A stretch of DNA of 64,000 nt from Ischnura elegans. Taxonomy: Eukaryota; Arthropoda; Insecta; Odonata; Coenagrionidae. Positions 44,281-58,700 of this stretch are shown in pieces. The position numbers and the translations under genes were made by a program. Positions within the stretch are counted from its first letter, which is position 1. Each line of letters begins with the position of its first letter. The stretch lies in the NCBI RefSeq assembly GCF_921293095.1, contig NC_060254.1, forward strand, positions 7,564,001 to 7,628,000, read 5' to 3'. The notes under the pieces are model-generated. The model was given only the letters and a program-made list of their open reading frames with translations, did no database searches and was not told the DNA's origin.

Positions 44281-44483
44281 TATTGCATCAATGCTAGGAT
44301 AAACTGGGCTTGTTATTTTCGTTAGAATCCCCTTCGTAAAATGGAAGCGATCTCGCGCTAGCTGCATTCACGGGAGCACCGTATTCCTGTTTTCCAACCT
44401 AACAGTGCGCGACCGCGCTCCGCTAAAAATATCGCTAACTGGCGAAGAAAGCTCTCATTGAGTCCAAGAAGGACTCTAAATTG

Positions 44484-44647
44484 TGCGAAAGATCCACAGA
44501 GAAAAAATCATTCGCCTTGACTGGGATTCGAACCCGGATCCCCCGATTTCCGGTCGAGTGCTTTAGCCAGGATCTTTCGCACGATTGTGCAGTGCGGGTG
44601 ACTCCCGTAAAAGTTATCACCGCGGCTAGTCCCGGTATACTTTAAAC
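44484..44647. mobile_element. 5'-inverted tRNA-derived SINE with 15-bp target duplication
   Basis: 164 bp flanked by AAGGACTCTAAATTG (44469-44483, 44648-44662). Bases 44484-44570 are the SINE tRNA-like core in reverse orientation; 44571-44647 are the SINE tail in forward orientation. The GATCTTTCGCA segment occurs in both arms. Same family as 6971-7276. Confidence 0.88.
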
Positions 44648-44884
44648 AAGGACTCTAAATTGAGGACCGTCCTTTCAACCTCCTTCCCTCCATAGAAAAA
44701 CTATCCTCATCTTCAGAAAAAGTGACCAGCAACGGCCACAACACTTCAGGCAACATACCAATTAGGTATACAGGGCAGGCCCCGAAAAAACATTATCAAC
44801 AGTTATATTGATCTCTGATACCTACAAGAAAGAAATACATCAACAACTTGTTTCTGTGAATGAAGAGGGTGTTATGTAGACTTT

Positions 44885-45389
44885 GGCTGTTTTCCAATTC
44901 GCAATTATTCACCCTTTGTGCACTTTTCGATCGTCAACTCACGGATGTGACGACAGCATAGGTGGATCCAATCGGCGAGGGCGCAAGGGAACGAAGGGTA
45001 AGTGAACAAGGGAACGCGGATGGTCCCTCATTAATGTGCCCTCAGAGGAAGTGGACGTGAAAATGGCGGCAATGGAAAACTCAGAAGTCTTGAACTGGAG
45101 TTGTAAGTAATTTTTTGATTATCATGTGAAGAGAGAGCGTCCAATCGGTGCCAGAAAAGTCAAAATACTAAGCTGTCTAAATTACAAACCGAGTAGCAGG
45201 GTGAAATTAATTCTTAAATCAACCACAAGATGTCCCGACCCTGCACTTCACATTTCGCTACTGTCAATAGTTCGCATTATTTCCGTTCACACTTTATGGC
45301 GCCAGTAGAGCATTAGTAAGGGAGCAGGGTGCAAGGGAGAAAGGGAACAAGGGAATAAGAGTGCATACTACGTGGATTGGAAAACGGCC
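44885..45389. mobile_element. DNA transposon with GGC(T/C)GTTTTCCAAT termini
   Basis: 505 bp; left GGCTGTTTTCCAATTC and right (complement) GGCCGTTTTCCAATCC. GC-richer than its surroundings. Holds an exon-like MAAMENSEVLNWS followed by GTAAGT near 45063-45110, perhaps the relic of a transposase first exon. Superfamily not assigned. Confidence 0.6.
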
Positions 45390-46562
45390 TTAATATTGAG
45401 GAGAGAGGATTGTGCATTAAAGGAAGGAAGATGTTCCCTTGAGGATGGAAATGGGAGAGGCAGACTCTCGCTTGTCTCAGACAAACTTAGGGCTAAAGTC
45501 AACAATGCTGTTTGCGATATCACCCTTCCAGCGTGGATGAACTCCATTGTTTCCCAGAGGTAACACAATTTATCATTCATGATACAGATACGCTTTTGAA
45601 AAGTCTATGCCTAATGGGTTCTGCACCCATTGAGGTTCCTCAAGGCACTACAAAACTATGATCTCCACACAAATCACTAGAAAATATGTGATATTTTAAT
45701 CATTTTTTATTCCCCAAGGCATACAAAATACTTTTTTAAGTCCATCAATTTAATGCTAAATCACATTAAGAAGGATGGTCCTCCAAAGAGATATCAAAAT
45801 TTTTCAAATGAGAAATAAAATACAGTAACATTCTCAGTACCAGACCATCGACAAACAGCACAACCTAGAAATAAAACAAATTCCAGAGAAGAGTATGGAT
45901 TGAAGTTAATGAGATGGAATTCTCAAAAGATGTGTAACAATCCATAAATTGAAAATATGACATACATACTCATAATTGAGAAATTCTCTTGAAACATACA
46001 CCAATCAAACACACATGACATGAACCTAAGCCCACAAACACAATGGGAATGAACATGAATAACTGACCACTCTTCCATACATAGGTAATCCCCACAAAAT
46101 TTTGTACTGAACTAAAAAACAGCACCAATGAGGATCAATAAAATTAGTTTAAAAGTATATAAAATCACAAGCTATTTGTTTAGAAGTAAAAATTAGCAGT
46201 ACACAACATACTGCGGCATCATGTAATCAAAAGAGAATTTTCGAGCATTGGGTCCCCACTATAGACAAGGAAATACATAACCAGGAAAACCCAAGTAATT
46301 TCAACTTTGGTTTGGGAGGCAAACAAAAACTGTGTATAATGGCTTCCATAGACTTGTGTGCATAGCAAAACCCCCTTTTAGCCATCATTACCTCCGTAAG
46401 TACAACATGAGAAGCACAATGGTATGTAGCTTATAGCGATGACTGGTACAAACATGTCATGTCACCAAAATTCCAGGCAAATAGAAAAATGGCAAGTAAT
46501 GATCCATCTCCGACGGAAGTCAAAGATTCGTATTGTCTCGCGTGTTCACAAAAGAGGACCAT
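45390..46562. other. Cdc7 3' UTR and flank
   Basis: Downstream of the Cdc7 stop codon. A minus-strand AATAAA at about 45705-45710 could be its poly(A) signal, about 850 bp past the stop; not proven. Confidence 0.4.
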
Positions 46563-46774
46563 TCATGATCCATACATCACAAATGGATGTTGCAATGCTT
46601 CTTCGGCCGTTATCCTAGAATTTGGGTCCAGATCGAGTAACCGACTGACAAGATCATAGGCATCATTTGGCAATGGCTCCCTTGGAGTAGTATTTTCTCC
46701 ACGAGAACGCAGTTTTTCACAAAGGAATCGAAGGTCCATTGCAGGCCTTCTATTGCTACAAATTATTTTCCTAC
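46563..46774 (-). CDS. Cdc7: Cdc7 terminal exon
   Basis: 212 nt. Encodes DLRFLCEKLRSRGENTTPRE, then AYDLVSRLLDLDPNSRITAE, EALQHPFVMYGS and TGA at 46565-46563. The human insert between the DLRKLCERL and AYDLL blocks is much longer; here it is only a few residues. Confidence 0.96.
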
Positions 46775-49700
46775 CTGAAAAGAAAAGGGAAAAAATAATG
46801 GTCAACAATGGTACATAACTCTCTTAAGATAAACACTAGAAAGAACCCTGAAACCTGTCATTTTTACCACTTTTGGAAATCATTTTGCTGTAATTTACAT
46901 TACACTCCATTTTAATGAGCAGACCTTTCACGTCCATCATTTTTTTTTTTTTTTGGAGTCTTGAAAAATTAAGTTCTTTACAATGAGAGGAGAATTATCC
47001 ACAGTTTATACAAAAACCAAGTACATAGTGGTGATAAAATCATGACCCAGCTGTGAAGAAGCAAGCATTAGGAAAGGACTGATGCAAGACAGTGCTTTGT
47101 CACCCGTAATTTTCAATGAAGAAAGCCGTAAATGAAATAAAAGAAAAGGTCTCGGAATATAAGCTTTCAGGCTAGGTCACCACGTTCAAGTTAGGATGAT
47201 TCCAACGTCTCCAGACTAATGCTCGTGATTTTGCCAAAGTAAATGTCTGGGAAAGGTTTATTCATAAATTTATGCACCAGCTACAGAATATGGAGAATAT
47301 CTGTGACAACATTGATTCCTTTCCCCTCTTCCCTTTACCATCCTCATCTCCAGTAGTTGATGTCAAATTTAAGAGTAAACTTATCCATGCGTTTCCCTAG
47401 CAATCGCACCTAGTAGCGGCTCGAAAATTTTGGGGTAATCCTGTCACTGATGCAGCAAAATAGCCCATAGTAAATCAAACATTATACAATAGAACTTGGT
47501 TAGTACGTTCCCCCTTAGCACGACGATTTCTCCCTGTCCCAGTACCATCCGAGCGAAATACAGGTGAAACTATTTGGCTAGTACGCTTGAATTAGTGGCA
47601 CTTTCCTGATTAATACGCTCAATTATTTTCCATGAAGCAACCTGCAAGTTGTTTCCTAGAATTTTCTGAGTGTGTAAACCTCCGAATTCATTAGTTACTT
47701 AATTATGTATTATCAGCCATTGATCTTCTTACATTCATCCCACATCTCTCTTTCTACGACCGTGATGAATCCAAATGCAGCTCTCAATGCGAGGAGTATA
47801 CGCATCATTACTTGACAAGTATTGCGGGAGCAGACGATGCTTTGGATCGCCACGCAAAACTTGACACAAAAATACTCAACTCAGTTCAAGAAATAGAAAG
47901 CAGACTACATTGAACAATTTTTTATAGAGAATTTCAACTGTAGAATTTAACAATCTGCTTATCATAATCTTTAAATTTCTTACTAATCGTCATATGAATA
48001 TCAATACATCATTCGATATATTCATCGACACGGGTCATTCCGAACACGAATGTGTACGGCTGTTGCCGGGAGTAATGGTAATGAAAATGTAGCACAATTT
48101 TATGATTTTTTAAAACAACCAATTGATATATACTCAGGGTTATCGGCATTTTCTACGAGTAATCTCTGAGAATGAAGAAATGACCCAGCAAAACTTGTCC
48201 TATTAAAACATATACATCAAATCACGGGAGAATGGTGACGTTTTTGTGTAATAGTCTGGAAAATCTATGAACACATGTTTTCCTTGGCAGTTTAGCACTA
48301 ATTTTCTTGATTTTAAATATTATTAGAGTTCAGGAAGGCGCTCCAACAAGAACTTCAGACAGTAATTGTAGTTATGAAAACTTTTCCTCAGATTGCAATA
48401 ACCCCTAAGGGGTAATTTTAGAGAGCTTCAAGGACTCCTCGAGAGCTTTCTTCACCTGACCATTGATCTTATTAGGTGATAATGTCATTGTACTCATTTC
48501 CCACCTCTCTATATACTCCAACAAATTGTCTACACTGCTAAGCACATGGCTGTGACTCATGCGATCTCTACTCCCTTCATCTCTGCTTCCATTTCCCTCA
48601 TTGCCATCACATACACTACTCCCCTCCCCACCAGTTCCACAGCAACTGTTTGCAGCGTAAACATGCCAAAGTGCACCAAAATCTCCAGTTTCCTCGGGCT
48701 GTATTCAACAGCATGCGAGGCTATGGCAACTACTGTGCATTTAATATATGATATAAACATCTTAAGATTGTAGATAATATTTTTCTTAATTTACAATTTG
48801 TTATCCATAAAAGACATCTTCTAAAATCAATCAAGTATTTTCTGAAGCTAATTGTCTTCTTCTATAGTAAAGTAGATGCCCAAGTAAATTTGAAACATTC
48901 CTTGTAATAAAGTAAAGAAAATAATTAAATAAACAAAGGGAATCTAGTGAAAATATTAAGCCATGTGTATCCTTGCATTAAAATGCAGCAATACTGGTGC
49001 TTTTGCTTTCGATTTTATTTCGTTTAAGGATCGCAGAAAACATCGCAGGAGGGTGAAACCCATGCTCTGATAATCTGAAACATGGATACTTGTCACAAAG
49101 TAATCTATTTACCACTGTTGTTTGGCAAGATTGCAGCAAAAAGTGCTGACAGTTATGTGCCCTTTGTATTTGGCTGCAAGATTTCAAGATGACAATTATG
49201 CAGAGCATTTTCATTCTTAATCTAATATTGAAACAAGTGATGTTGACCCCATTTATGGGAATTACCTCACCGGGTAGTAGATTTTTCCAATTTAATATGC
49301 CAAATTTTTCAAACAAGTCAGTAACAGCTTCTATTTTAATATTATTACAGTTAGCTGGACTGCTATCTCGTAAAAACTTGTTGCTTTCTGTGGATAAGTC
49401 AAAGGTAATAACAGCTACATGTGGGCAGAGCCTTAAAGGAAGCTAAGAGGTGACAAGAACAGTTGTTTCACTTGATTACATCTTGAGATGTATTATTTAG
49501 TATCGCATACATACAAAAAACCCTACGTGAAAGGTCCCAGGAGCTCACTAAGATTAGGTACACAATGCTAGCACACGGTTTGTCTAGTTTGAGTTTGTTT
49601 GCAGTCCCTGTAAGTGCATTACTTTGGCTTGACATCACAACTTTAATGTAAACATATAATAATGATCAACTACTTATATGTGAAGTCATGATGAAAAACT

Positions 49701-52700
49701 TATGTTAACGAAATGAGCTTGACTAAAATACTGACCAAATGTAACAGATAACTTTCATTCCAAACAGCCTTCATAACTACGAAATTTTTTTCACCAAAAT
49801 GGCCTTGGTCTTAATCTTAAACCATCTTCATATAAATTTCACCTTTAGTTAAAAAAAAAGTCAAAAACTTACCCAATTTAGTAGCCAAATTTTCAAGTCT
49901 TGTGGTGCCAAATACAGTCATTATTTCGGCTAGCGCAGTAATGTCATCAGGAGATCGAAAGAAAGGGTAACATCCACTGGCTATGCACAGCAAAATCACA
50001 CCAGCAGCCCACATGTCCACAGCTGAAAAATAACAACAGTCACCTTCTATCAGTCACTCACTTGATTTCATTTTTTTATTACAATGCAAAAACGGTGGAT
50101 CGGCATACTTCAACCAAAGAATAGAATTTTCTCCTTAGAGACTTGGAACACACAAATACTCATTTGTTAGATAGGATTGGTACCTGAACCAAAACATGTA
50201 CAGTAAAACCTCTATGTAGTGAACCTCTTTACATCATAAACCTCCATACTTCATACCACCCCTACGGTCCCGTCAGATTTACATGTAAATTTATAGGCAA
50301 ACCTCTTTGTAGTGAACCTCTTTATATCGTAAAACCTCCACTTATCATACCAAGGAGATACCCCCGAGACGGCCTAACTACCTCTTCAAATCAAACCGAG
50401 ACAACTAGACACCATTAATGCAGCTGCGATTATGTACATGGAATGGCATTTTCAGTGATAAATGTTTCACCCTTATAATTTTTTTCTTATATACCTTTAA
50501 TATGCTGTAAGTTTCACGTTAATCATTAGTTGTGGCCATTTTGTTCCATGTGAGAGCATTCCTAACAGTAAATAAGAACAAAGGTATCTAACTATCCTAA
50601 TCATTTTAAATAACTGTTGAATTAAGAGAGATCTCATAATTTTCTCTCAAATCGTAGTAAAAATCATGTGATAGCACACGCTTTCTGTAATTATTATGTA
50701 TATAGGTAATAAATATATGTTCAATAATCCATGCTTGTTTGTTTAAACACATACATATAATGGTTTTATAGACAGTAGTGTCTTTCATTTCTGAATGATA
50801 TGAAAAAATGGTGCCTATCACTAAAACCTCTCCATAGTGAACCTCCATACATCAAAATGACCAAATTTTGGCCCCCACCGTTACGATATAAAGAGGTTTT
50901 ACTGTACTTAGGATTTTCCCCAACTATGTTTATAACCAGATAATGGGAGCAAATGATCCAAATCTAAGATGGTGAGCGTGGGGTGTTTTGGCTAAGTTGA
51001 CGTGGAATAACCCAAATAATAACTCAGAAAAATAAAACCATGACATCCCACAGCACAAACAATGATGAAGCCACATTGGACAAAATGAAGAAAACATAAT
51101 TTCATTCATTTAAAATTATGAAAATGAATTATGACTGAAGCTCTCATGAGGATTCCCATCTCTAGTTATAATCACACCACCATACTTTCCCCCTCACAAA
51201 CTTCAGCAAAAATTAGACAATAGGTTGCTGATGCACACAATTCGATTGCCAAGTTTGGTAAAAATTCAAATTGACTGGGAATTAAACCACAGAACTTGGT
51301 AATCAGGAGAACTGAGGTGCATCCATTTTCATCCATTCATTCTCAGTTGCTCTTGAGGGGTACAGAAGGTAGGTCGGTGAAAATATTTTTCACCCTTGTA
51401 ATTAAGAAAATGTTGAGCCATCATGGACTGCATTCTTCAAGGTTAAGAAACAAAATGAGGACAAATAAAATGTGCATACTTCAATCGTTTTAATTTTGAG
51501 CAAAGTATTTTCTACCTATTTTAGCTGACTTTGGCATCATTTTCATTTAACTATAATGATTTGACTTCCAATAGAATTAATTTTCTCATAACCCAAAAAG
51601 TAGTTGATTTAATTTTAATAAACTTCTTGCGTTGTAACCACATTATACATGTTATCAAACCAACATTTATTCAAACATTTATCAACAATTTTTGCATGCA
51701 CTGACAAGAATCTCAATGCTAATTAGTATAAAAATACGGATTTTCAAATACAATTTTACAAAATATACAAAAGAGAATGCCACTTGTTGTGTAATCTGAC
51801 AGGTATCCAATTAATCCAGTTTTCTTGGTAAAAAGGGGGAGATGTGTGATCTGTTGTGTTCTTTCTTATATTAGTACCCTGGTTGTCTATGAAAAGGGGG
51901 AGATATTGAATAGTTTGGATTCTAGTATTTTATTATGTTCTTTTGTTTTTGTAATGCACTAAGCACCCAAGAGGGTGGTGACCCATTATTATTACTAATA
52001 TTACCGTGACATGTCCTTATCACGAAGTCTGCAATGTATTTTTCGTAATCAAGTGCATTATAATGAAACACCATTACGTCACGTCATTATCTTTTGTACA
52101 GATCCACCCTTGAGGTGCAATTATAGCATGTTTTGGGATTTTCATGAAAATGACTTGTTTGTACTTCATTTCTCAGATCAGGTTCCTTAAAGCACCTGTA
52201 TTATAGAGTGGTCTCCAAAGTGAAAGCCAATTCCCCTTTCGGTGATCCATCCTGGATTCCAGACGAATGTGAAAATCACCAAATTTCACACAGCCATTTT
52301 CAAAATGATTCCCTAACTTACCTGTGGTCTGTTGGTGACTCTTGAGCAGTACTTCAGGGGGCCTGAACCCCGGTGTCCCGGCACGGGGCGCAAAGTGAGG
52401 TTTTTGCAGGAGGCAGTGTCGGCAAACCCTTGGGAGAGCGTGGCAGCTGCAGCCTTTGGAAGTGGGCGTGGCCGTTGGGCCGGGGGCAGAGGCGAGCTGC
52501 GAGGAGACGGGGGGCAAAGGAGGAGTGGATGGGGGCGGGAGGGGGGACAGGTTGGAGGCCAGGCTCCTTCGAGAGGCCGGAGCAAACAGGGGACGGCGGT
52601 GGGGGCCATTCCTCACCACAGCTGACGGAGGAGTGGGGACAACCTGTGCAAGAGGGAAGAAAGACGTCATCCACTTGCCACACAAGAAACAATTAATTCA

Positions 52701-55700
52701 CATGAGCCAATCAAACATCAAGCAAAAAACCCAAACTTTCCCAGAATACTTTTTCCATTTCCCAGACTATCACTTTACATATTTTCTTATCCACACAATT
52801 TAAATTGTGTGCATTGATATTATGCTGAAATACATCAACACACTTATTTAATGCATAACAATTAAGCATCAACACTCATTCATTCCATTGAGAAGAATTC
52901 CCGAAGGGTGAATAAGGTTATAGTAAAATACATCTCTATATTTTATCAATGGTTAAGGAACAATATCTTTTACTTCCAAAAACGTTTACTGCTCAGAAGA
53001 ATAATAAAACAAAAATAAGTTATTACTAATCAGTATAAAAACAGCAAGAATAAAACCAAAGACATATAAACATATGCTTGTTGTATATATAATTAAAACA
53101 AATTAATTGTATTAGAAACATAGATTTGTAAATATGATTTAGTATTTAAGTGCAAATGGAGATAGCAGGCAATGCCACAGTTCAATTTTCCCAATCACTA
53201 ATTCCACAGGAGATCAGAGATTTTTCTAGAACATTTCTCCTTATTTTTAATCATTCCTGGTCCAAAGGACAGCATATTCTTTTTTCAAACCTTTGGCTTT
53301 TCTGACTGAAGTATGATTATGAAGTTGATATTTAAAAAAATGGTATTCAACGTACACCCTCAACTAGTGGAATAACTTACAGTATTATATGAATTATGTA
53401 TGTAGTATAAAATAATTTACTTTAGGAAACATAAGTATACCAATACAATACTGTAACTAAATTTTAAAAATAAAATCAACTGTGAACGAAAATTCAAAAT
53501 CATGAAAAAAAAACAAAAATAACAAACATTAAATGAGTCTAATAACAAGCTAGAACTTTACAATTGCAGGCTTGAACAATGCACACTGAAGTACCATATA
53601 TGTATTACGTGAATTAACTCTTTATAATGATATAGCCCCTTGATACAAATCTTTAGGGAGTTTAACTATGATAAATCTCAGTCCGAAGAAAATTTGCCAT
53701 GCAACTTAAACCAATCACTCAAACAAGCAATTAAAATTGACACTAAATAATTGCTTGATGACTGTAACAAATAAATAACGATTTTTGTAGCTTTCACAAA
53801 AAAAATTGAAGGACATTCATAAGAACATGCACTACCAGTTGGAAAATTTAGACAAAAGACATAAACATAAATTGTTGGATATATGGACCTGATTGGACAA
53901 AATCTCTATTTATCATTTAGGTCTACCAACACTAGAATTAGAAAAAGTTTTTAAGATGTAAATATTTTTGTTTCATGCTTTATTTCGTGGGAAAAAGTTT
54001 ACCAACATCACTGATACACAATGCATGTGAATGAAAAGTTTCATTCTCAGTTCTCTTTAAAAGATCTCAGGGAGTCAAAGAATTTTCAAGTCACTTGACA
54101 ACCAATCCTAGCTTACACAACTTAAACATAGGGATGCAAAGACAATGTTGCACTTATTAAGAGCTTACAGGTACTTTGAGCTTATTGATCTATAAGGTTC
54201 AATTTTTCAACGTAGTAATTCATTATCATTACATTAACATCAGCATTTGTTTAGCTACACACAGGCAAGATAACCTTCAGAATAAAATCATTCTACACAG
54301 GAAAGAACTAAAAAAAATTAGTAACAACAAAATTAACATGCCTTGGAGTTCTGAACTCTTATGACAAGACCACCTGCAGACTTCTGCTTGGGCTCCAGCA
54401 TGCAGAACTCTCCACTAGGCCTGGGTGTAGACATGCACTGTAAAAAGATGTTAAGGCCATAGTCACTCATAGCCAAAAAAGTAAAAAAAAAACTACATAG
54501 AAATTACAGTACATGTCCGAATATAAGAACCCTATTTCTACTTGGATACAAGTCATTAAAAGGGTGTAGAGTATTTTTAGCAATAACCAGGGTGGGCACT
54601 CAAATATCAAGATGACTTCCCTGAATTTTCCTTGGTTGCAATTTCGAAAGTTGAGGAGGTGAAGGAATTCTCCTAATTGGGTAGCCAAGTGACTAGCAAT
54701 GGAAGAAGCAACAAGAAATTATGCAGTCAATAGAATATGCAGTGGGAAGATGGTATTCCTTAAAAAACAGGAGTCTCTTAACACCTACGAATTTAAGTAA
54801 TAAAGTAAGGAAAAAACTCTTTCAAAGCAGAAGAGAAGCCAAGGTTAGAAGCTTTCTAAAAGTGGTGTTGCAGAAGAATGAAGTAGAACAAATGGATATA
54901 GTTTCAGTGATATGGAATTTCTAAGAAGAGCAGGAGAGGAGTGTTTGCAAACCTTGAAACACAACAACTTCAACAGCCACATTATGAAACAATGCTCTGA
55001 TGAGAAAAATTGAGCAGATAAAGAATTGAGTTAATAGATGAGTTACCTATGTGTGAAAAGACTAGCTGATAAGAGAATGGAGTAGAAAGTTGCAACAACC
55101 CAATCTTTGATTTGATGACTGATGATGGATTACAGTTGTTCAGAGTTCCATAAACATATACTAAAACCAAATGTTTATCTTCATACGCGATAAAAATGTG
55201 ATCGAATGCCGTGAAATATGAGCCTTAAAACGATTGAAATAAAATGCATTATAACATGGATGGGGCACCTACAGAATGACATGTTGGGAATGGGATGATC
55301 ATATGAAGGGTATGAAAAAGAGGATGCTGAAAATTGTTTAGTTGAATTCTAAATCAAATATGTATTGTAGACTCTCATTAATGCGTACACCCTTATTACG
55401 AAGTTCTCGTTAATACAAAGTAAATCATTATTCCCAACGAAAAGGTCGATCCAATCTATAGCAAAAGGAACGTTATTACGATATTTTCGTTGTTACCAAA
55501 ATAACGAACATCAGTCCATGTCCCAGCGGTTACATAAAGAACTTTATTATGAAGTTCCACAGATAAGCAACAGCATTTAGGTGGATATACACTATGCTAC
55601 CTTATAATCATTGAGCTACGTTTAAGTTCTCCTCGTGCACTGTGCCCAAGAGCATCAATTATGGTACTTTCATCAGTAGGAGATACTTCTGTATGCACAC

Positions 55701-58700
55701 AACATCATGTAATAAGCTTCATTCCAGTGGAGTCATGGTGATCCACTCAAAAGCGATCATAAATTGAGCGTAGTTAGTCCTCTTCCTACGCACATTCGAT
55801 TTATGAACTTTCATAGATACAAACATTCGAAAAATTCATGCATACCCAAAATTTCAAATTTGGTGCCTTTCGAGTTGGCCGGTGCAACGCGGTGTGGCGT
55901 AAAGGAACTCAGACTGCGGGCATACTCTGAACAAAGTATCATTGAGTCCCGTGTGATGTCGGGAACTGTTCAGCCTTTCGCCCGTTCTCCCTTCCAGTGG
56001 AGAGTGATTTTTTTGGCTCCAGCTGCGTCGCACACCCAGCTAGATCAGCTCATCACAATTGTCAGTTAACGCACAACAGTGATGCAAAGTTGCATTCTGC
56101 ACGATAAATGCACTCCTCGATGCCTTGAGTTAGTTTGTTTGTATATCGAGGACTTACTGTATACAGGAAGATATCAACCATCGATTGCAATATGCATCAT
56201 TCTTCTATTGATCAAATCAAACAAATGTGTTTGTTTTTATATATTTGCACATAATTTAACCTCATATATTACACATGAATCCTGCAGTAGGGCTATGAGT
56301 ATGGGAGATTGAGGAGACAAGAAATTTTGCCAAATCACGTTTTTTTTCAACGATTCCTAAAAGAAACGTTCATACAAACTTAGTTTTTACGAACCTCTGG
56401 TTTTTCAGTCTCGTGAACTTCGTAATAAAGAGAGTCTGCTTTTTCTAGACTTATTTCAAATTTTCCCAGACATTCCAAGACCTTACAGCCACAATGAAAT
56501 TACCAGGTTTTCCAAAAGAAAATGGTAAATTAGTTGACTAGCTGGATTAGCACGAATACAGCCAGGCTTTGAGAAGGCAATTAAATCACTTAGATAGCCA
56601 CATTTTTGGCGATGCGACTTTAAAAAATTGAAATTTAGAGAAACTCTGGAAAACCTTCCGATGTTTTGATGATTCCATTGTTTAGATTTACACATTTTAT
56701 ACTGTACATATGAGGAAGTTCATCATTTATTTAAAGCAAGTATTTTCAAAGTGGAATAATTGAATAATTCACTACACTAGCATGAGATATTCCACATCTA
56801 AGGCATCATTTCCAAAATAAAATGGATAAATATGGTAATTCAAGGTCAACGGTCTACGTAGTGGTTATATTAACTAAAGAATGTGGATTGAAAACCTAAA
56901 TGAGCAGCTATATTCGGACAAATACGGTAATAGGGTTGCAACACATTTAGGCATGCTCTTTTCAAACACAGCACTCACAGTACCTTGGACAAGTTGGACG
57001 GTGTGCTGTGGTTCACTTTAATGTTGTGCCCTTGATTTTCCCCCAAAGGTCTCCTCGTGGGAGAAGCCATTACATTTCTCTCCTGAGCCTTTACCTGCCC
57101 TTGAACCAATGCCTTTGCAATCGGCTGCAGGGGTCTCCTGGGAGACATTCGTAAGCCATTATTGCAGGGCATCTTTTGGCTGGTAGAATTCTCATCCTGA
57201 AATACAAACAAAAACTGTGTATAGAAAAATATGTGCTGAATAGCGGGTTGTTCAATTAAACCTTAATAGAATTTGGTAGGCAAAAGGGAAAGGTAAGAAA
57301 AACTAAAAACCTTTCCCATTCAGCCAAATTCTTGTGTATGTTTACCATACATGTAAAAACAAAAAAGTGCCAAAATCGGCTTCAACTTTTCACAAGTGGG
57401 AAACTATCCGATTCATTCCCTTCTTGAGACAGACCCACCCATTACGAGAGTACAAGAATCACTAATAAGAATGTCAACAACAACAAACTACACAAGACCA
57501 ATGCAAAAGCTCAGTAGAGGCTGAGAGGCAGAGAGTTGCCTCGAATGAGCTCATCACATCAATAGATTATCTACAGCAGGATTAAAAGTCAATTTTTTCT
57601 CATGAAGGCAACAGATAGAAAACGAAAGAGATGAGGTCTCTTTATTCTTCAAACTCCTTCACTATTGACAATCATATCAGATCACTGCTTACACAATGGT
57701 AAGATTACTATGTACTTGTAAACGAGGTAACTTGGAATTCATGCATGCCTGAAACTTAATATTTACTGACTTTCTAGCAGATGAATAGTTCACAACACTC
57801 TAGTCCAGGTGCATCATAGGCTTCCCTAAAAATATTTCATTTATGATTAAAGGAATTAATCTTGTGAGTCATGAAAAACTAGTTAACTTTAAAGTCTTAC
57901 ATCTTTCTGATCTTCCATTCTTTTCCTCTTCCTTGGGCTCACAAATATAGAGGTACTCAATTCTTTAAAGGTACTACCACACGATTCTCCAACATCATGG
58001 GCCAAACCAAAGTCAACCAAAAGAAACCTGTGAAAACAAAAGATGATAATTAAATTGGGGTAAAATTTCCGCCCAATCAGCAGGAAACCTAAGCCTTTAT
58101 TTCTTTTGAAATTCACCAAGTACACAAAAAAGATGCTATGAAATAATACTTTTCAAAATAACAATATTCTCTGAGGCTATAGTACCATAATTATGATGTG
58201 AGGGACCATACCACCATGGTGCCAAATTTTCTCAGAAACTCCCTCCATACCTACAGTTTCCTCACCAACTCATTCATCACAAACTCAAAGCATTTCTCTC
58301 ACTTAAACTTTTGTGCTAGGCAGATGAATGTCATGCACTATGCCAGGTTTTCTCTCTGTTTCTGGTACACTGTTTTTCTTTTGCTTTCTGTCCAAATGTA
58401 GCCTCTACATTTATGTTATTTTTAAAAGTTGTCTCTTTTCCCATCTCCTGTAATGAGACTATGCAATCCTTTATTTTTTGGCAAATTTTTAAAGAATTAA
58501 CAAGGAAGATAAAACAAAATCGTGCAAATAAATGAAAAATAAGACAAATGCGATGGTGGTTGGCGTAACATGGTGAAACTCCTTCATGATGCACAAAGGT
58601 TAAGAAAACACTTAGCTGTTTCACAAAATAAAATATATTGCGACCGGTTTCGATACAGCGTATCATCATCTGGCCAGATGATGATACGCTGTATCGAAAC

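Noticed and set aside
51832-51905. Ty1/copia retrotransposon
   Set aside because: Only two purine tracts resembling a copia polypurine tract; no LTR pair or coding region.
52332-52803. Several overlapping ORFs of about 97-115 codons on both strands
   Set aside because: They are by-products of the GC-rich Cdc7 exon, whose true frame is fixed by CDC7 motifs and splice sites.
55764-56069. 101-codon ORF as a transposase
   Set aside because: It lies between pogo-like termini but has no DDE or HTH motif and is interrupted on both sides.
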